Shown piece after piece: positions 1 to 10,275 of a DNA stretch of 64,000 bases. Positions within the stretch are counted from its first letter, which is position 1, and every line of letters begins with the position of its first letter. The notes below the pieces were generated by a model. That model worked only from the letters and a program-made list of their open reading frames with translations. It made no database searches and was not told the DNA's origin. Both the position numbers and the translations under genes were made by a program. The DNA is from Flavimarina sp. Hel_I_48 (GTDB lineage Bacteria; Bacteroidota; Bacteroidia; Flavobacteriales; Flavobacteriaceae), in contig NZ_JPOL01000002.1 in the NCBI RefSeq assembly GCF_000733945.1, positions 2,295,001-2,359,000 on the forward strand. The letters run 5' to 3'.

Positions 1-225
1 CCAAAATTATAATCTTTATACTCCATAATTATTTGTTAGCATTGTTATAAATTAAAAGCCATTCTCTATAAGAAAAGCCCGCACTCAGGTAAATTATCTC
101 TAACTTTACCTTTGATGCCATTCAAATTTAACTGAAATGATTTAAATGACGTTTTTTTTAGACTTAAACTAGCCTTAAAATACCAATAATAACCTTAAAT
201 CAGCTTTACAAAATACCTATTATTT

Positions 226-1758
226 ATGGAAAAGACCATTAATCAAATGCTTATCATATTTGGAGCTTCGGGAGATCTTACGGCTCGTAAACTTATCCCA
301 GCGCTTTATAATCTATATAAAAACAAACATATCCCAGAAAATTTTGTTGTCCTGGGAGCCAGCCGTAGTGCAATGACAGATGCCGCTTTTCGTAAAAAAG
401 TGGTTCAGGAGAGCAAATACCTGCAGGAAAAAATAGGCAAGGAGGACAAGGATTTCATCAAGAAGTTTTCTGATAAAATGCACTATGAAGACATAGGGGA
501 TGATTATGATACAGATTATACAAAACTTGCAAAACGCATAAAAGAACTGAACGAAAATGCGGGCACAGATGATAATTTCATCTTTTACCTTTCCACACCG
601 CCCAGCTTATATGAAACAATCGCAAAGAACCTTTCTAATGCAGGGCTTACCGATGAGAAAAAAGGCTGTAAAAGGATCATTGTCGAAAAACCTTTTGGCT
701 ATAGTTTAAAAACCGCAGAGGAGCTCAATAACGGACTCCAGAAATATTTTGGGGAATCCCAGATTTACAGGATTGACCACTACCTGGGTAAAGAAACGGT
801 ACAGAACTTACTGGTAACCCGCTTCTCAAATTCTATTTTTGAACCGTTATGGAACCGTAACTACATTCATCATGTAGAGATTACAAATGCCGAAACGGTA
901 GGAGTTGAAAAACGTGGTGGTTATTACGATAAGTCTGGAGCCCTACGGGATATGTTTCAGAGTCACCTGCTACAAATTGTATCGCTGATCGTTATGGAAC
1001 CGCCCATAAACTCAAGCGCTGAGGAAATCAGAAATGAAAAGGTAAAGGCCTTAAAATCCCTGCGTATTATGAAGGATAAGGAAACCCTATTCAATAACAC
1101 GATGAAAGGGCAATATGTTTCTTCAACTATAGATGGTAAAAAAGTTAACGGCTACCGTCAGGAAGAAGGGGTAGATACAAAATCAAAAACCGAAACCTAT
1201 GCGGCGATCAAATTTTTTGTTGACAACTGGCGATGGAAAGATATCCCATTCTATGTGCGTACCGCTAAGCGTATGCCTACTAAAGTTACCGAAGTAGTAA
1301 TACATTTTAAATCGCCACACCATGCGATTTTCACGAACGAAGATCGCTACAATACCGATAATAAACTTATCATCAGAATTCAGCCAGATGAAGGTATTTT
1401 GATCAAATTTGGTGTAAAAGTACCAGGACAGGGCTTTGACGTAGAGCGTGCGAACCTTGATTTTTATTATTCTGAGCTTGTGGATACCGTGGTTATGGAT
1501 GCTTATGAGCGTTTATTGCTGGATGCGATGCAAGGTGATGCCACCCTTTACGCGCGTGCCGATGAAGTTGAGGCCGCATGGGCATTTGTAGATCCTATTC
1601 TTGAATACTGGGCGAAAGATAAAAGCGTTAACACGTATGGTTATCCTGCCGGAACCTGGGGTCCCAAAAATTCTGATGATTTGATTGAAGATAGTTTTGG
1701 GTGGAGAAACCCAGGTCAGCATCTAACCGATGAATCAGGATTTTCAATTATTAAGTAA
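226..1758 (+). CDS. zwf: glucose-6-phosphate 1-dehydrogenase
   Basis: Oxidises glucose-6-phosphate to 6-phosphogluconolactone with NAD(P)+, the entry step of the oxidative pentose phosphate pathway in the cytoplasm. The 510-aa product has the N-terminal nucleotide-binding motif GASGDLTARK at residues 13-22, the EKPFG motif at 154-158 and the active-site signature RIDHYLGKE at 182-190, and its length is normal for the family. The ATG at 226 gives the expected short lead before the Rossmann motif. The next gene, 43 bp downstream on the same strand, is the lactonase of the following step, so the two form an operon; a gnd gene is not visible. A TAnnTTTG-like box lies at 107-114, but I see no clear TTTG partner upstream, so the promoter is uncertain. 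Bases 1-225 hold no gene. Confidence 0.97.
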   Translation: MEKTINQMLIIFGASGDLTARKLIPALYNLYKNKHIPENFVVLGASRSAMTDAAFRKKVVQESKYLQEKIGKEDKDFIKKFSDKMHYEDIGDDYDTDYTKLAKRIKELNENAGTDDNFIFYLSTPPSLYETIAKNLSNAGLTDEKKGCKRIIVEKPFGYSLKTAEELNNGLQKYFGESQIYRIDHYLGKETVQNLLVTRFSNSIFEPLWNRNYIHHVEITNAETVGVEKRGGYYDKSGALRDMFQSHLLQIVSLIVMEPPINSSAEEIRNEKVKALKSLRIMKDKETLFNNTMKGQYVSSTIDGKKVNGYRQEEGVDTKSKTETYAAIKFFVDNWRWKDIPFYVRTAKRMPTKVTEVVIHFKSPHHAIFTNEDRYNTDNKLIIRIQPDEGILIKFGVKVPGQGFDVERANLDFYYSELVDTVVMDAYERLLLDAMQGDATLYARADEVEAAWAFVDPILEYWAKDKSVNTYGYPAGTWGPKNSDDLIEDSFGWRNPGQHLTDESGFSIIK

Positions 1759-1800
1759 AATCGGCATTTTTTAGCTAAAAACCGGCAAAAAGAACAAGTA

Positions 1801-2514
1801 ATGGATTTACATGTAAACGATACAAAGCAGGAAGTTGCGGAGAATTTTTCAAAGTATTTTAGAAATGCTGCCCACGATACCGATGTTTTTCGGGTGGCAC
1901 TTTCTGGCGGAAGCACACCAAAAATAGTTTTTGACTTTATGGCCGAACATTATAAAGAGGAGGTGGACTGGTCGCGCGTACATTTTTTCTGGGGTGATGA
2001 GCGCTGTGTGCCACCCACAGATGAACAGAGCAATTATAAAATGACCAGGGATCATCTGTTGTCGAAAATTGATGTTCCAGAAGCAAATATATTCCGTATA
2101 AAGGGAGAAAATGACTCGGAAGAAGAAGCAAAACGCTATAGTGAAGTGCTTGAGAAAGACCTTCCTTCCGCAAATGGATTACCGCAATTTGATCTTGTGA
2201 TCCTGGGAATGGGCGGTGATGGACATACAGCTTCTATTTTTCCCAGTGAAATACACCTTTGGGATGAGAAAGCCTATTGCGCGGTTGCCACGCATCCAGA
2301 ATCTGGTCAAAAACGCGTAGGGCTTACCGGCGGTATAATCAACAATGCAAAAACGGTTGCTTTCCTGGTAACGGGTAACGACAAAACCGAAAAAGTATCA
2401 GAAATCATTGGTCAAAAGTCGGGTTACAAAGCATACCCTGCAAGCAAGGTAAATCCCAAGTCTGGTGACCTGCAGTGGTTTTTAGACGCTAATGCAGCTT
2501 CTGGCCTCAGTTAA
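1801..2514 (+). CDS. pgl: 6-phosphogluconolactonase
   Basis: Hydrolyses 6-phosphogluconolactone, the product of the preceding zwf gene, to 6-phosphogluconate. The 237-aa protein belongs to the NagB/DevB-type fold: SGGSTP at residues 35-40, WGDER at 64-68 and GMGGDGHTAS at 136-145 are the family's phosphosugar-binding and catalytic motifs. The 43-bp space after zwf contains a small T-rich palindrome (TTTTTTAGCTAAAAA) that could be a weak hairpin, but co-transcription still seems likely. The stop codon overlaps the stop of the convergent glycosyltransferase by 4 bp, leaving no room for a separate terminator. Confidence 0.96.
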   Translation: MDLHVNDTKQEVAENFSKYFRNAAHDTDVFRVALSGGSTPKIVFDFMAEHYKEEVDWSRVHFFWGDERCVPPTDEQSNYKMTRDHLLSKIDVPEANIFRIKGENDSEEEAKRYSEVLEKDLPSANGLPQFDLVILGMGGDGHTASIFPSEIHLWDEKAYCAVATHPESGQKRVGLTGGIINNAKTVAFLVTGNDKTEKVSEIIGQKSGYKAYPASKVNPKSGDLQWFLDANAASGLS

Positions 2515-3284
2515 TATCTTGAGTGTTCGGTAATAGGTTTAGTGGTTCTCGCAGACTTTTGGTCTTCCGGTTTACCATTTTGACGAATTTGGGCATTATA
2601 ATACGCGTATAATTCGTTAGCATCTGCTCCCTGCCACTTCTTAAAATATATTTTTAAGAAGTGGTACTGCACATGCCAGACGCCTTTTCTTTCATACAAA
2701 CGTGCTGAAGTAGTCAACCAGTGCGGGATTACAGTAAAAGTATTGCGTGCGTAAAGTTCGTCAATGAGAATATTGTCCTCATAAATTATATAGGTTTCAT
2801 CATATCCGCCTATTTCCTCAAAAAGAACTTTGGTAATAAAGAGACTTTGATCTCCCCCGCGGCAGGCACGCCAGTCAAACTGGGTGAACCAACTTACTAA
2901 ACGCAACCACCAGTGCTTACTGTCAAAACGCATGCAAAAACACCCTGCTGAATTGTCATTTTTAACGGTTTCTACTATAAATCTATCAAAGTAAGCAGGT
3001 GGAAAAGAATCTGCATGCAGAAAATAAAGAACGTTTCCTACAGCGATAGCGGCACCCGCATTCATTTGTTTCGCCCTCCCTTTTGCCGAAGATATTACGC
3101 GTATAGCGACATCAGTATAACGATTTGCGGCGTACGCCACCTGTTCTATGGTATCATCTTCGCTTCCCCCGTCAACCATAATAATTTCTGAAATATTAGC
3201 GGGATTACAGTGAGTAATGAGGTGATCAAGCAGGATTTTAATAGTGCCGGCTTCATTGAGTACAGGTACGATAATGCTTAACAT
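2511..3284 (-). CDS. TIGR04283-type family 2 glycosyltransferase
   Basis: A cytoplasmic GT-A family 2 glycosyltransferase of 257 aa. Visible motifs are the N-terminal IIVPVLNEA, VDGGSEDD at residues 37-44 (nucleotide-sugar binding), HADS at 90-93 in the place of the usual DxD, and GGDQSLF at 143-149. This set is typical of the TIGR04283 group, found in bacteria with diverse envelope or pigment glycosylation roles; donor and acceptor cannot be told from sequence. It is convergent with pgl, with a 4-bp overlap of stop codons. The DUF547 lipoprotein gene lies 52 bp upstream on the same strand, so the two may be co-transcribed. Confidence 0.85.
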   Translation of the reverse strand: MLSIIVPVLNEAGTIKILLDHLITHCNPANISEIIMVDGGSEDDTIEQVAYAANRYTDVAIRVISSAKGRAKQMNAGAAIAVGNVLYFLHADSFPPAYFDRFIVETVKNDNSAGCFCMRFDSKHWWLRLVSWFTQFDWRACRGGDQSLFITKVLFEEIGGYDETYIIYEDNILIDELYARNTFTVIPHWLTTSARLYERKGVWHVQYHFLKIYFKKWQGADANELYAYYNAQIRQNGKPEDQKSARTTKPITEHSRY

Positions 3285-3336
3285 AAGTACTATTTACGAA
3301 AGGGATTGACATTGGGTTTTCAATCTTTCGTTTTTA

Positions 3337-4137
3337 TTATTGTTCGTTGAGCGACCAGTTGTATTCCTTAAAAACAATAGGAGCATCAAGATTTATTTTT
3401 GTGTCGCTAAATTGATTGATATATGCGTTTAGGCTAGGTGTTTCATCGGTGATAAAATCTTTCGTATAAAATTTAAAAATCGCCGATATTTTCGGGTTAT
3501 CAGCTGTGATATCATTTTTTTCCGAATTTATAAATCCTTTGACCGCTTCCTCGAGTTGTTCGTTAATTTTAGCGGCCGTATAGGCATCCCGGGAAAGTTT
3601 AGGACAGGAAACCGAAGCACAGTTTATGGCAAAATGAATACGCGGCTCGTTCATTTTGCGCAATACTCCATTTTCAAGTCCGCCCAATGATAACGTATGT
3701 TTTCCAATGGGAATAAACGCTTTTGTAAACGCGCCATCTATATCTTGAATACTCTTTAAAGGATAGTTCTTCAGGATCAAATCTACCGTGTATACATTAT
3801 AAAGATTAATGTAATACGCTAATAACTCTTGAACTGACCAATTTTTATCAGGTTCAAGCGAAGAGAGTTTTTTCATATAAGCATCCAGCGCAGGGCGGTC
3901 TTTTTCAAAACCTTTATAATCCAAATAGCCAGCAGCATTTACATGCTTTTTCAGCAGTGCGTCCCAGCCGCTATGATCAACGTTGACTTCAGAATTAGTG
4001 GTCATTGAGGTCAATTTATCAGGTGTTTTTTTTGTAGGCTGGCCCTGACTTCCCAGTCCGGCAGCGGTGAGAAGGTGACAAGAAACAGCGCTATGCGCAA
4101 TCAGAAGAAGCAATAGCAATCGTATATAAACTTTCAT
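3337..4137 (-). CDS. DUF547 lipoprotein
   Basis: A 266-aa exported protein of unknown function. The N-terminus is a lipoprotein signal peptide: a leucine-rich core followed by the lipobox AVSC with the cysteine at residue 20. DUF547 hallmarks follow: the YYINLYNVYTVDLIL stretch, the conserved Cys pair in NCASVSCPKL, and the C-terminal tail YNWSLNEQ. The conserved Cys, His and Asn residues suggest an enzyme, but no activity has been assigned that I can name. A second DUF547 protein lies at 27695-28402 and shares the same C-terminal tail pattern. The gene is divergent from der, with 191 bp between the two starts. Confidence 0.85.
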   Translation of the reverse strand: MKVYIRLLLLLLIAHSAVSCHLLTAAGLGSQGQPTKKTPDKLTSMTTNSEVNVDHSGWDALLKKHVNAAGYLDYKGFEKDRPALDAYMKKLSSLEPDKNWSVQELLAYYINLYNVYTVDLILKNYPLKSIQDIDGAFTKAFIPIGKHTLSLGGLENGVLRKMNEPRIHFAINCASVSCPKLSRDAYTAAKINEQLEEAVKGFINSEKNDITADNPKISAIFKFYTKDFITDETPSLNAYINQFSDTKINLDAPIVFKEYNWSLNEQ

Positions 4138-4264
4138 AAAACAGGAATTAAAATAGGAAAGGTACTGGCTAAATAGATTAAAATGACGATGAACTGCAAT
4201 ATTTTTTCTGAAAATACATTAAAAACCTTACAAAATCAATTAAAAAGGAGCAATAAATAGCCGG

Positions 4265-4294
4265 TTTGTGCCATTAATTATTATCGTAGTTTTG
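4265..4294 (+). promoter_or_regulatory. Bacteroidota-type promoter for der
   Basis: TTTG at 4265-4268 and TAGTTTTG at 4287-4294 match the Bacteroidota housekeeping promoter pattern TTTG-N18/20-TAnnTTTG, here with an 18-bp spacer. The -7 box ends about 35 bp before the der ATG, which leaves a short leader. The assignment rests on motif and position only. Confidence 0.6.
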
Positions 4295-4328
4295 CAGCCT
4301 TCCCGTAAGGGAATAAAAGATACGTAAT

Positions 4329-5633
4329 ATGAGCAGTATAGTGGCAATTGTAGGGAGACCTAATGTAGGAAAATCAACACTTTTTAACCGATTGATTCAG
4401 CGTCGTGAAGCGATAGTAGATGCTGTGAGCGGTGTTACCCGTGATCGTCACTATGGTAAAAGCGACTGGAATGGAAGGGAATTTTCAGTAATAGATACCG
4501 GAGGTTATGTGAAAGGAAGCGATGACGTGTTTGAGGCACAGATTGATAAACAGGTGGAAATCGCCATTGAAGAAGCAGATGCCATCATTTTTATGGTAGA
4601 TGTGGAGGCCGGGATTACCGGCATGGATCAGGATGTTGCAAAATTGTTGCGAAGGGTCAAAAAACCTATATTCCTGGTAGTAAATAAAGTGGATAACGCA
4701 ATGCGTGCCCAGAATGCGGTAGAATTTTACAATCTGGGCCTGGGAGATTACTTTACCATTGCCAGTATCAATGGAAGTGGTACCGGTGATTTGCTGGATG
4801 CGGTAATAGATGCCCTGCCAGAAAAAGAACCCGATACAGATTCAGACCTGCCACGTTTTGCCGTTGTAGGCAGACCTAACGCGGGGAAATCTTCATTTAT
4901 AAATACATTGATAGGGGAGGAGCGCTATATCGTAACGGATATCGCCGGTACTACACGGGATTCAATAGATACAAAATACAAACGTTTTGGTTTTGAGTTC
5001 AACCTTGTGGATACGGCCGGGATACGCCGCAAGTCAAAAGTAAAAGAGGATCTAGAATTTTATTCGGTGATGCGGTCTGTCCGCGCCATTGAGCATTGTG
5101 ATGTTTGCCTTGTTGTCGTTGATGCCACCCGTGGATTTGATGGTCAGGTTCAGAATATATTCTGGCTGGCAGAGCGTAACCGCAAAGGCGTTGTGATCCT
5201 TATAAATAAATGGGATCTGGTCGAAAAGGATACGAAAACCGTCAAGGAATACGAGCAGTCCATACGCGAGGAAATAGCACCTTTTACAGATGTCCCTATT
5301 GTGTTTATTTCGACCATTAGCAAACAGCGTGTTTTTAAAGCTATTGAAACGGCCATAAAGGTATATGAGAACAGGAGCAAGCGTATCAAGACCAGCGAAC
5401 TCAACGATGTGATGCTTCCTATTATAGAGCATACACCACCACCAGCGATCAAAGGAAAATATGTTAAAATCAAATATTGCATGCAGTTGCCCACGCCGCA
5501 GCCACAATTTGCATTTTTCTGTAATTTGCCGCAGTATGTAAAAGATCCTTACCGCAGGTTTATTGAGAATAAATTACGGGAGCAATTTGATTTTAACGGT
5601 GTTCCCGTTGCGGTTTATTTTAGAAAAAAATAA
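4329..5633 (+). CDS. der: ribosome biogenesis GTPase Der (EngA)
   Basis: Essential double-GTPase needed for maturation of the 50S ribosomal subunit. The 434-aa protein has two G domains in tandem: P-loops GRPNVGKST at residues 9-17 and GRPNAGKSS at 181-189, DTGG (56-59) and DTAG (228-231) switch II motifs, and NKVD (119-122) and NKWD (293-296) guanine-specificity motifs. A C-terminal KH-like domain follows, ending near PVAVYFRKK. Length and domain order are exactly those of the family. It is apparently monocistronic, with its own promoter upstream and a 316-bp gap downstream. Confidence 0.98.
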   Translation: MSSIVAIVGRPNVGKSTLFNRLIQRREAIVDAVSGVTRDRHYGKSDWNGREFSVIDTGGYVKGSDDVFEAQIDKQVEIAIEEADAIIFMVDVEAGITGMDQDVAKLLRRVKKPIFLVVNKVDNAMRAQNAVEFYNLGLGDYFTIASINGSGTGDLLDAVIDALPEKEPDTDSDLPRFAVVGRPNAGKSSFINTLIGEERYIVTDIAGTTRDSIDTKYKRFGFEFNLVDTAGIRRKSKVKEDLEFYSVMRSVRAIEHCDVCLVVVDATRGFDGQVQNIFWLAERNRKGVVILINKWDLVEKDTKTVKEYEQSIREEIAPFTDVPIVFISTISKQRVFKAIETAIKVYENRSKRIKTSELNDVMLPIIEHTPPPAIKGKYVKIKYCMQLPTPQPQFAFFCNLPQYVKDPYRRFIENKLREQFDFNGVPVAVYFRKK

Positions 5634-5949
5634 GTACGCGCAGACGTTTATCAAAATTCAAAGTAACAGACCGTTTAGCATAATCCTAGCAACGTTTTCA
5701 AAAAAGAACAATTCATTGCTGTTATCATTTGAAATACTACCCGCTATTTTAATAAAAGAGCTGGTATATCAGTGTATATTGTACTTTAAATAGAATATTG
5801 AATACACCATTTATTTAAGTTAGAGTATTCTACTTAAATGATTTAGGAAGTGGATTAAACATGTTAATAAAAAACTAAATATAAAACTATATTTTTAGTT
5901 TTTACTTTTAATGTAGTACTTGCAGTATCAATCAAAAATCAATCACTGC
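5634..5949 (+). other. AT-rich intergenic region with an inverted repeat
   Basis: 316 bp between der and the barrel-protein gene. A frame of 76 codons overlaps the end of der but has no domain and no plausible start, so I do not call it. An inverted repeat, ATTTAAGT at 5813-5820 and ACTTAAAT at 5832-5839, could be an operator or weak hairpin for the following gene. I see no TAnnTTTG promoter box. Confidence 0.4.
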
Positions 5950-8724
5950 ATGAGATCCAAGTACTGTTTTTTAATCCTTTTTGGATGCGTTATTTATTCC
6001 ACTCAAGCGCAAAAATTCAAAATTACAGGTAAACTTATTGATGCTCAAAATGAAAGTCCGTTAGAAGCAGCGACGGTAGTGGTAGAAACTGTTAAGGATA
6101 GCAGTATGATCACCTACACCATTACAGATAAATCGGGTGCTTTTAACCTTGAAGGAAAAGCGTATCAGGATACCGTAAACTTTTACGTGACTTTTGTGGG
6201 TTATGCCCCGTACTCAAAAAAGATCAACTTGAAGGAAAGCACCGCTATCAGTTTAGGCGACATCCCCCTGGGTTTTGCGGTAGAAGCCCTAGGTGATGTT
6301 GTGGTAAAAGCACGTGCGGCCCCCGTTACCATAAAAAAAGATACACTTGAATTCAATGTAGCCTCTTTTAAGACGAAAAAAGATGCCAATGTGGAAGATC
6401 TTTTGCGCGAACTGCCCGGTGTGGAAGTAGATGAGCAGGGACAGATCACCATAAATGGAAAACCGGTCAACAAAATCCTCGTAAACGGTAAGCCATTTTT
6501 CTCAGATCCTACCATGGCCACAAGAAACCTGACGAAAGAAATCGTAGATAAAATCCAGATTGTAGATACAAAAACCGAATCTGAAGAATTTACCGGGGAA
6601 GAGGGGGACGATCAGAACAAAACCATTAATATCACGATAGACAAGGAAAAGAACAAGGGGATTTTTGGACGCGTGGCCGGTGGTTTGGGTACAGATGAAC
6701 GGTTTGAATACGCCGGAATCCTTAATTATTTTGACAATAATAGGCGTCTTAGTGTTTTGGGTAACGGGAATAATATCAATTCGCCGGGTTTTAGTTTTGG
6801 GGAAATTGAAAGTATGTTCGGTAGTGCGCGTTATATAAGTGTAAGTGACAACGGTAGTTTCAATATAAATGGCAGGAGTTTTGGGGGTGGTGATGGTATA
6901 AACAATTCACGTACAGCTGGGGCCAATTATGTGGATGTTATAGGAAAGGACAATGATGTAAGCGCAGATTATTTTTATACCGGTTCAAATAATTTTCAGG
7001 AGGAGAAGCGCAGCAGGGAAACCACACTTCCAGAGCGTTCCTTTTTTTCAAATTCAAGTTCGCGTAGTGTGGGCAATAATGACAGCCATGCGCTAAATAC
7101 GCGATTCGAAATTAGGGTGGACTCTACTTTTCTTATCGAAGCAAGGCCAGAATTTACGTACACCGAGGGGATGAACAACTTCACCAGTAATCAAAGTACC
7201 CGTAATGCAGATGGAGAACTTACTAACCAGGCAGATGTCAATAATGCTAGTTATCGCAATGGACGTAACTTCGAGAACCGCCTTACGTTTACTAAGCGTT
7301 ATGGTGGCAAGGGTGGTTTTGCACAGTTAGAAGTACAAAATAACATCAACAATACTGCGACAAATGCCTATCTGGAATCCAATACGCAGATCTTTGATGA
7401 TACGCTAACGGTAATAGAGCGTAACCAATTTACAGATGGTACACTTGCCACGAACGGAATTGGTTTTAATGCGGAATGGAGAATTCCCCTGATAGCAAAA
7501 AAACTTTTTGCCCGAGCGCAATACCGTTACAATACAGACAAGAGGGAGGACAGGCAGAGTGTCTTTGACTTTGAGGATGCAAACAATCAATATACGGGAT
7601 TTAATATAGCACAGAGCACAGACTTCACAAATACAGATCGTAGTTCACGGCCAGAGTTAGGTTTAAACTTTAATAGCGATAAAATGCGGCTTAGTTTTAG
7701 TGCTGCCTATATTTTCCGTACGTTAGAAAGTGACGACGCGCTTCGCGATATCAATTTTTCAAATGAGTTCAATGCCCTGGAACTGGACGGTCGTTTCAAT
7801 ATTAATTTTTCAAAAAAAACGAGCTTATATTCCGGTTATAGCCTTAATAACAATGCACCCGGCGTACGGCAGTTATCTCCTTACATAGATGTTTCTGACC
7901 CTTTGAATACGGTACAGGGTAATCCAAACCTCAGACCGACAAACTCACATAGTATCTATTTTGGTATTAGCAATTTCGACTGGCAATCCAGGACGGGCTT
8001 CAACAGTTATTTCAACGCTAATTTTGATAATGACAGGGTGGTAAACCGTTCTACCATAGATGAGAACAATGTTAGGAATACAACCTATGCTAATGTAGAC
8101 GGGTATTATAATCTCTATGGGCGGGCGAGCTATAGCAAGAATATAGAAATTGATACCTCGCGAACCCTCAAATATGATCTATCAATAGGTATCAACACGT
8201 CAAGAGTTGTAAATTTTAATAATGGTGTTCAATACGCGAGCAGGACCATCGCCTATGAGCCTCAAGTAGAGCTTCGTTTTACCTGGAAGGAAATTCTTGA
8301 TATACGACCAGCCTACACTCCAAGTTTCAGTAGAAATTCATTTGATCTTGACATATTTAAAGACAGGGATTTCACCCGTCATGAATTCCGATTAAGAACC
8401 ACAACGTCGTATCCCAAAAGGGTGGAGTGGGAAAATGATATTCGGTTTATCAATAATCCTAATGTGGCCTCCGGCTTTCAGACAAATTCAGTTTTCTGGA
8501 ACAGTTCGCTGGCGTATTCTGTACTGGATGACAAAGGTACAGTTGCCTTAAAGGCGTATGACCTGCTCAATCAGAATACAAATGCGCAGCGTACGGCAAC
8601 AGAAGATTATATACAGGATATACAGAGCACGGTACTGCAACGGTATTTTATGCTTAGTTTCAGTTATAAATTCAATACGCTTGGGAAACAGGGAGAGATC
8701 AGGGAAAACAATTGGTTTGATTAA
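5950..8724 (+). CDS. outer-membrane beta-barrel protein with carboxypeptidase-like regulatory domain
   Basis: A 924-aa outer-membrane protein of the TonB-receptor-like OMP_b-brl_3 group common in Bacteroidota. I start it at the ATG at 5950, which gives a clean signal peptide ending in STQAQ; the in-frame TTG at 5920 would add ten polar residues in front. After the signal comes a carboxypeptidase-D-like regulatory domain (about residues 17-105), then a plug-like segment with LLRELPGVEVDEQGQITING, then a long barrel region rich in aromatic and Asn-rich strands. The substrate is unknown. The gene stands alone, with a good terminator after it and no SusD-like partner, so it is not a classical SusCD pair. 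Confidence 0.85.
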   Translation: MRSKYCFLILFGCVIYSTQAQKFKITGKLIDAQNESPLEAATVVVETVKDSSMITYTITDKSGAFNLEGKAYQDTVNFYVTFVGYAPYSKKINLKESTAISLGDIPLGFAVEALGDVVVKARAAPVTIKKDTLEFNVASFKTKKDANVEDLLRELPGVEVDEQGQITINGKPVNKILVNGKPFFSDPTMATRNLTKEIVDKIQIVDTKTESEEFTGEEGDDQNKTINITIDKEKNKGIFGRVAGGLGTDERFEYAGILNYFDNNRRLSVLGNGNNINSPGFSFGEIESMFGSARYISVSDNGSFNINGRSFGGGDGINNSRTAGANYVDVIGKDNDVSADYFYTGSNNFQEEKRSRETTLPERSFFSNSSSRSVGNNDSHALNTRFEIRVDSTFLIEARPEFTYTEGMNNFTSNQSTRNADGELTNQADVNNASYRNGRNFENRLTFTKRYGGKGGFAQLEVQNNINNTATNAYLESNTQIFDDTLTVIERNQFTDGTLATNGIGFNAEWRIPLIAKKLFARAQYRYNTDKREDRQSVFDFEDANNQYTGFNIAQSTDFTNTDRSSRPELGLNFNSDKMRLSFSAAYIFRTLESDDALRDINFSNEFNALELDGRFNINFSKKTSLYSGYSLNNNAPGVRQLSPYIDVSDPLNTVQGNPNLRPTNSHSIYFGISNFDWQSRTGFNSYFNANFDNDRVVNRSTIDENNVRNTTYANVDGYYNLYGRASYSKNIEIDTSRTLKYDLSIGINTSRVVNFNNGVQYASRTIAYEPQVELRFTWKEILDIRPAYTPSFSRNSFDLDIFKDRDFTRHEFRLRTTTSYPKRVEWENDIRFINNPNVASGFQTNSVFWNSSLAYSVLDDKGTVALKAYDLLNQNTNAQRTATEDYIQDIQSTVLQRYFMLSFSYKFNTLGKQGEIRENNWFD

Positions 8725-8792
8725 TTTTCAAATCATCATGGCCTTTGATATTTTATGTTGAACTTTACTTGACCGTTATACTTGATAATGAT

Positions 8793-8827
8793 AAAATGTT
8801 AAGGGAAATGCACTTAACATTTTTCAA
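8793..8827 (+). terminator. rho-independent terminator after the barrel-protein gene
   Basis: AAAATGTTAAG (8793-8803) and CTTAACATTTT (8813-8823) form an 11-bp stem with a 9-nt loop and continue into T residues. It separates the barrel gene from the polyamine operon. Confidence 0.75.
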
Positions 8828-8874
8828 TTCGATTATTCAAATAGTTTTTTTAAATTTCAGCCTTAATTAAATAG

Positions 8875-10275
8875 ATGAACACGAAGTACATTGATCTCAT
8901 AGATCAGACCTTTTACTTTCCACAGGAAGATTTCAAATTAGAGGACAACCATTTACAGTTTCATGACATCGACCTGATGGCGCTGGTAGAAAAGTATGGC
9001 TCTCCTTTAAAATTCAGTTACCTTCCAAGTATCTCAAACAATATAGCGCGTGCAAAAAAATGGTTTGCGGATGCTATGGAAAAGCATGATTATAAGGGGA
9101 ATTACAATTATTGTTACTGTACAAAAAGCTCTCATTTTAAGCACGTTCTTGATGAGGCCCTTAAAAACAATATTCATATTGAGACCTCTTCAGCCTTTGA
9201 TATTGATATTGTAAACAGTTTAAAGAAAAGTGGTAAAATCACAAATGATACTTTTGTGGTCTGTAATGGTTTTAAGCGCAATGGTTATATTAAAAATATT
9301 GCAGACCTTATAAATAATGGTCACCGCAATTGCATCCCTGTGATTGATAATCATGAAGAGGTAGAACTTCTCACAAATGAGATTAAAGGGGATTATAAAA
9401 TAGGGATTCGTATCGCTTCGGAAGAAGAACCCAAGTTTGAATTCTATACCTCAAGATTAGGTATTGGGTATAAAAATATCATTCCATTTTATGAAGATCA
9501 GATCAAAAATAATGACAATGTTGAGCTTAAAATGCTTCATTTCTTCATAAATACAGGTATCCGTGACACGGCATATTACTGGAACGAACTTAATAAATGT
9601 TTAAAAGTTTATACAAGGCTCAAAAAAGTCTGTCCGTCATTAGATAGCCTTAATATAGGCGGCGGTTTTCCCATAAAAAATTCACTGGCCTTTAATTTTG
9701 ATTATGCCTATATGGTAGATGAGATCATCAACCAGATCAAAATTACCTGTAAAAGTGAGGAAGTACCTGTGCCTAATATCTTTACGGAATTCGGGAGTTT
9801 TACCGTAGGTGAAAGTGGGGGTGCTTTGTACGAGATACTTTATCAAAAGCAGCAAAACGACCGCGAAAAGTGGAACATGATCAATTCCTCATTTATCACT
9901 ACTCTACCAGACAGTTGGGCAATTAGCAAACGTTTTGTGATGTTGCCGCTCAACCGGTGGGATGATGAGTATGAACGCGTGTTACTGGGCGGCCTTACGT
10001 GCGACAGTGACGACTATTACAACAGTGAGCAGCACAGTAATGCTATTTACCTGCCCAGATACAGAAAAGACAAGCCTTTATATATAGGTTTTTTCAATAC
10101 GGGCGCCTATCAGGAAACCATAGGCGGCTATGGCGGCTTACAACACTGCCTGATCCCACAACCTAAGCACATTCTTATCAATAAGGATGAAAATGGTAAC
10201 ATAACCACAGAATTGTTTAACGAGCAACAAAAAGCAGCCGATTTGCTTAAAATATTAGGCTATGAGCACAACTAA
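8875..10275 (+). CDS. speA: biosynthetic arginine decarboxylase, short Bacteroidota form
   Basis: PLP-dependent fold-III decarboxylase expected to turn arginine into agmatine, the first step of polyamine synthesis in the cytoplasm. The 466-aa product is much shorter than the E. coli type (about 650 aa), as usual in Bacteroidota. Lys84 in YCTKSSH is the likely PLP lysine. GGGFP forms the phosphate-binding glycine loop, LTCDSDD near the C-terminus corresponds to the active-site cysteine motif, and NTGAYQ follows. The speB-like gene overlaps the end by 14 bp and a deoxyhypusine-synthase-like gene overlaps that one by 14 bp, so the three are translationally coupled. Decarboxylation of a related basic amino acid cannot be excluded from sequence, but the adjacent agmatinase strongly favours arginine. 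Confidence 0.88.
   Translation: MNTKYIDLIDQTFYFPQEDFKLEDNHLQFHDIDLMALVEKYGSPLKFSYLPSISNNIARAKKWFADAMEKHDYKGNYNYCYCTKSSHFKHVLDEALKNNIHIETSSAFDIDIVNSLKKSGKITNDTFVVCNGFKRNGYIKNIADLINNGHRNCIPVIDNHEEVELLTNEIKGDYKIGIRIASEEEPKFEFYTSRLGIGYKNIIPFYEDQIKNNDNVELKMLHFFINTGIRDTAYYWNELNKCLKVYTRLKKVCPSLDSLNIGGGFPIKNSLAFNFDYAYMVDEIINQIKITCKSEEVPVPNIFTEFGSFTVGESGGALYEILYQKQQNDREKWNMINSSFITTLPDSWAISKRFVMLPLNRWDDEYERVLLGGLTCDSDDYYNSEQHSNAIYLPRYRKDKPLYIGFFNTGAYQETIGGYGGLQHCLIPQPKHILINKDENGNITTELFNEQQKAADLLKILGYEHN

Noticed and set aside
5563..5793. 76-codon open frame overlapping the end of der
   Set aside because: It overlaps a well-supported gene end, has no recognisable motif and lies in AT-rich spacer DNA.
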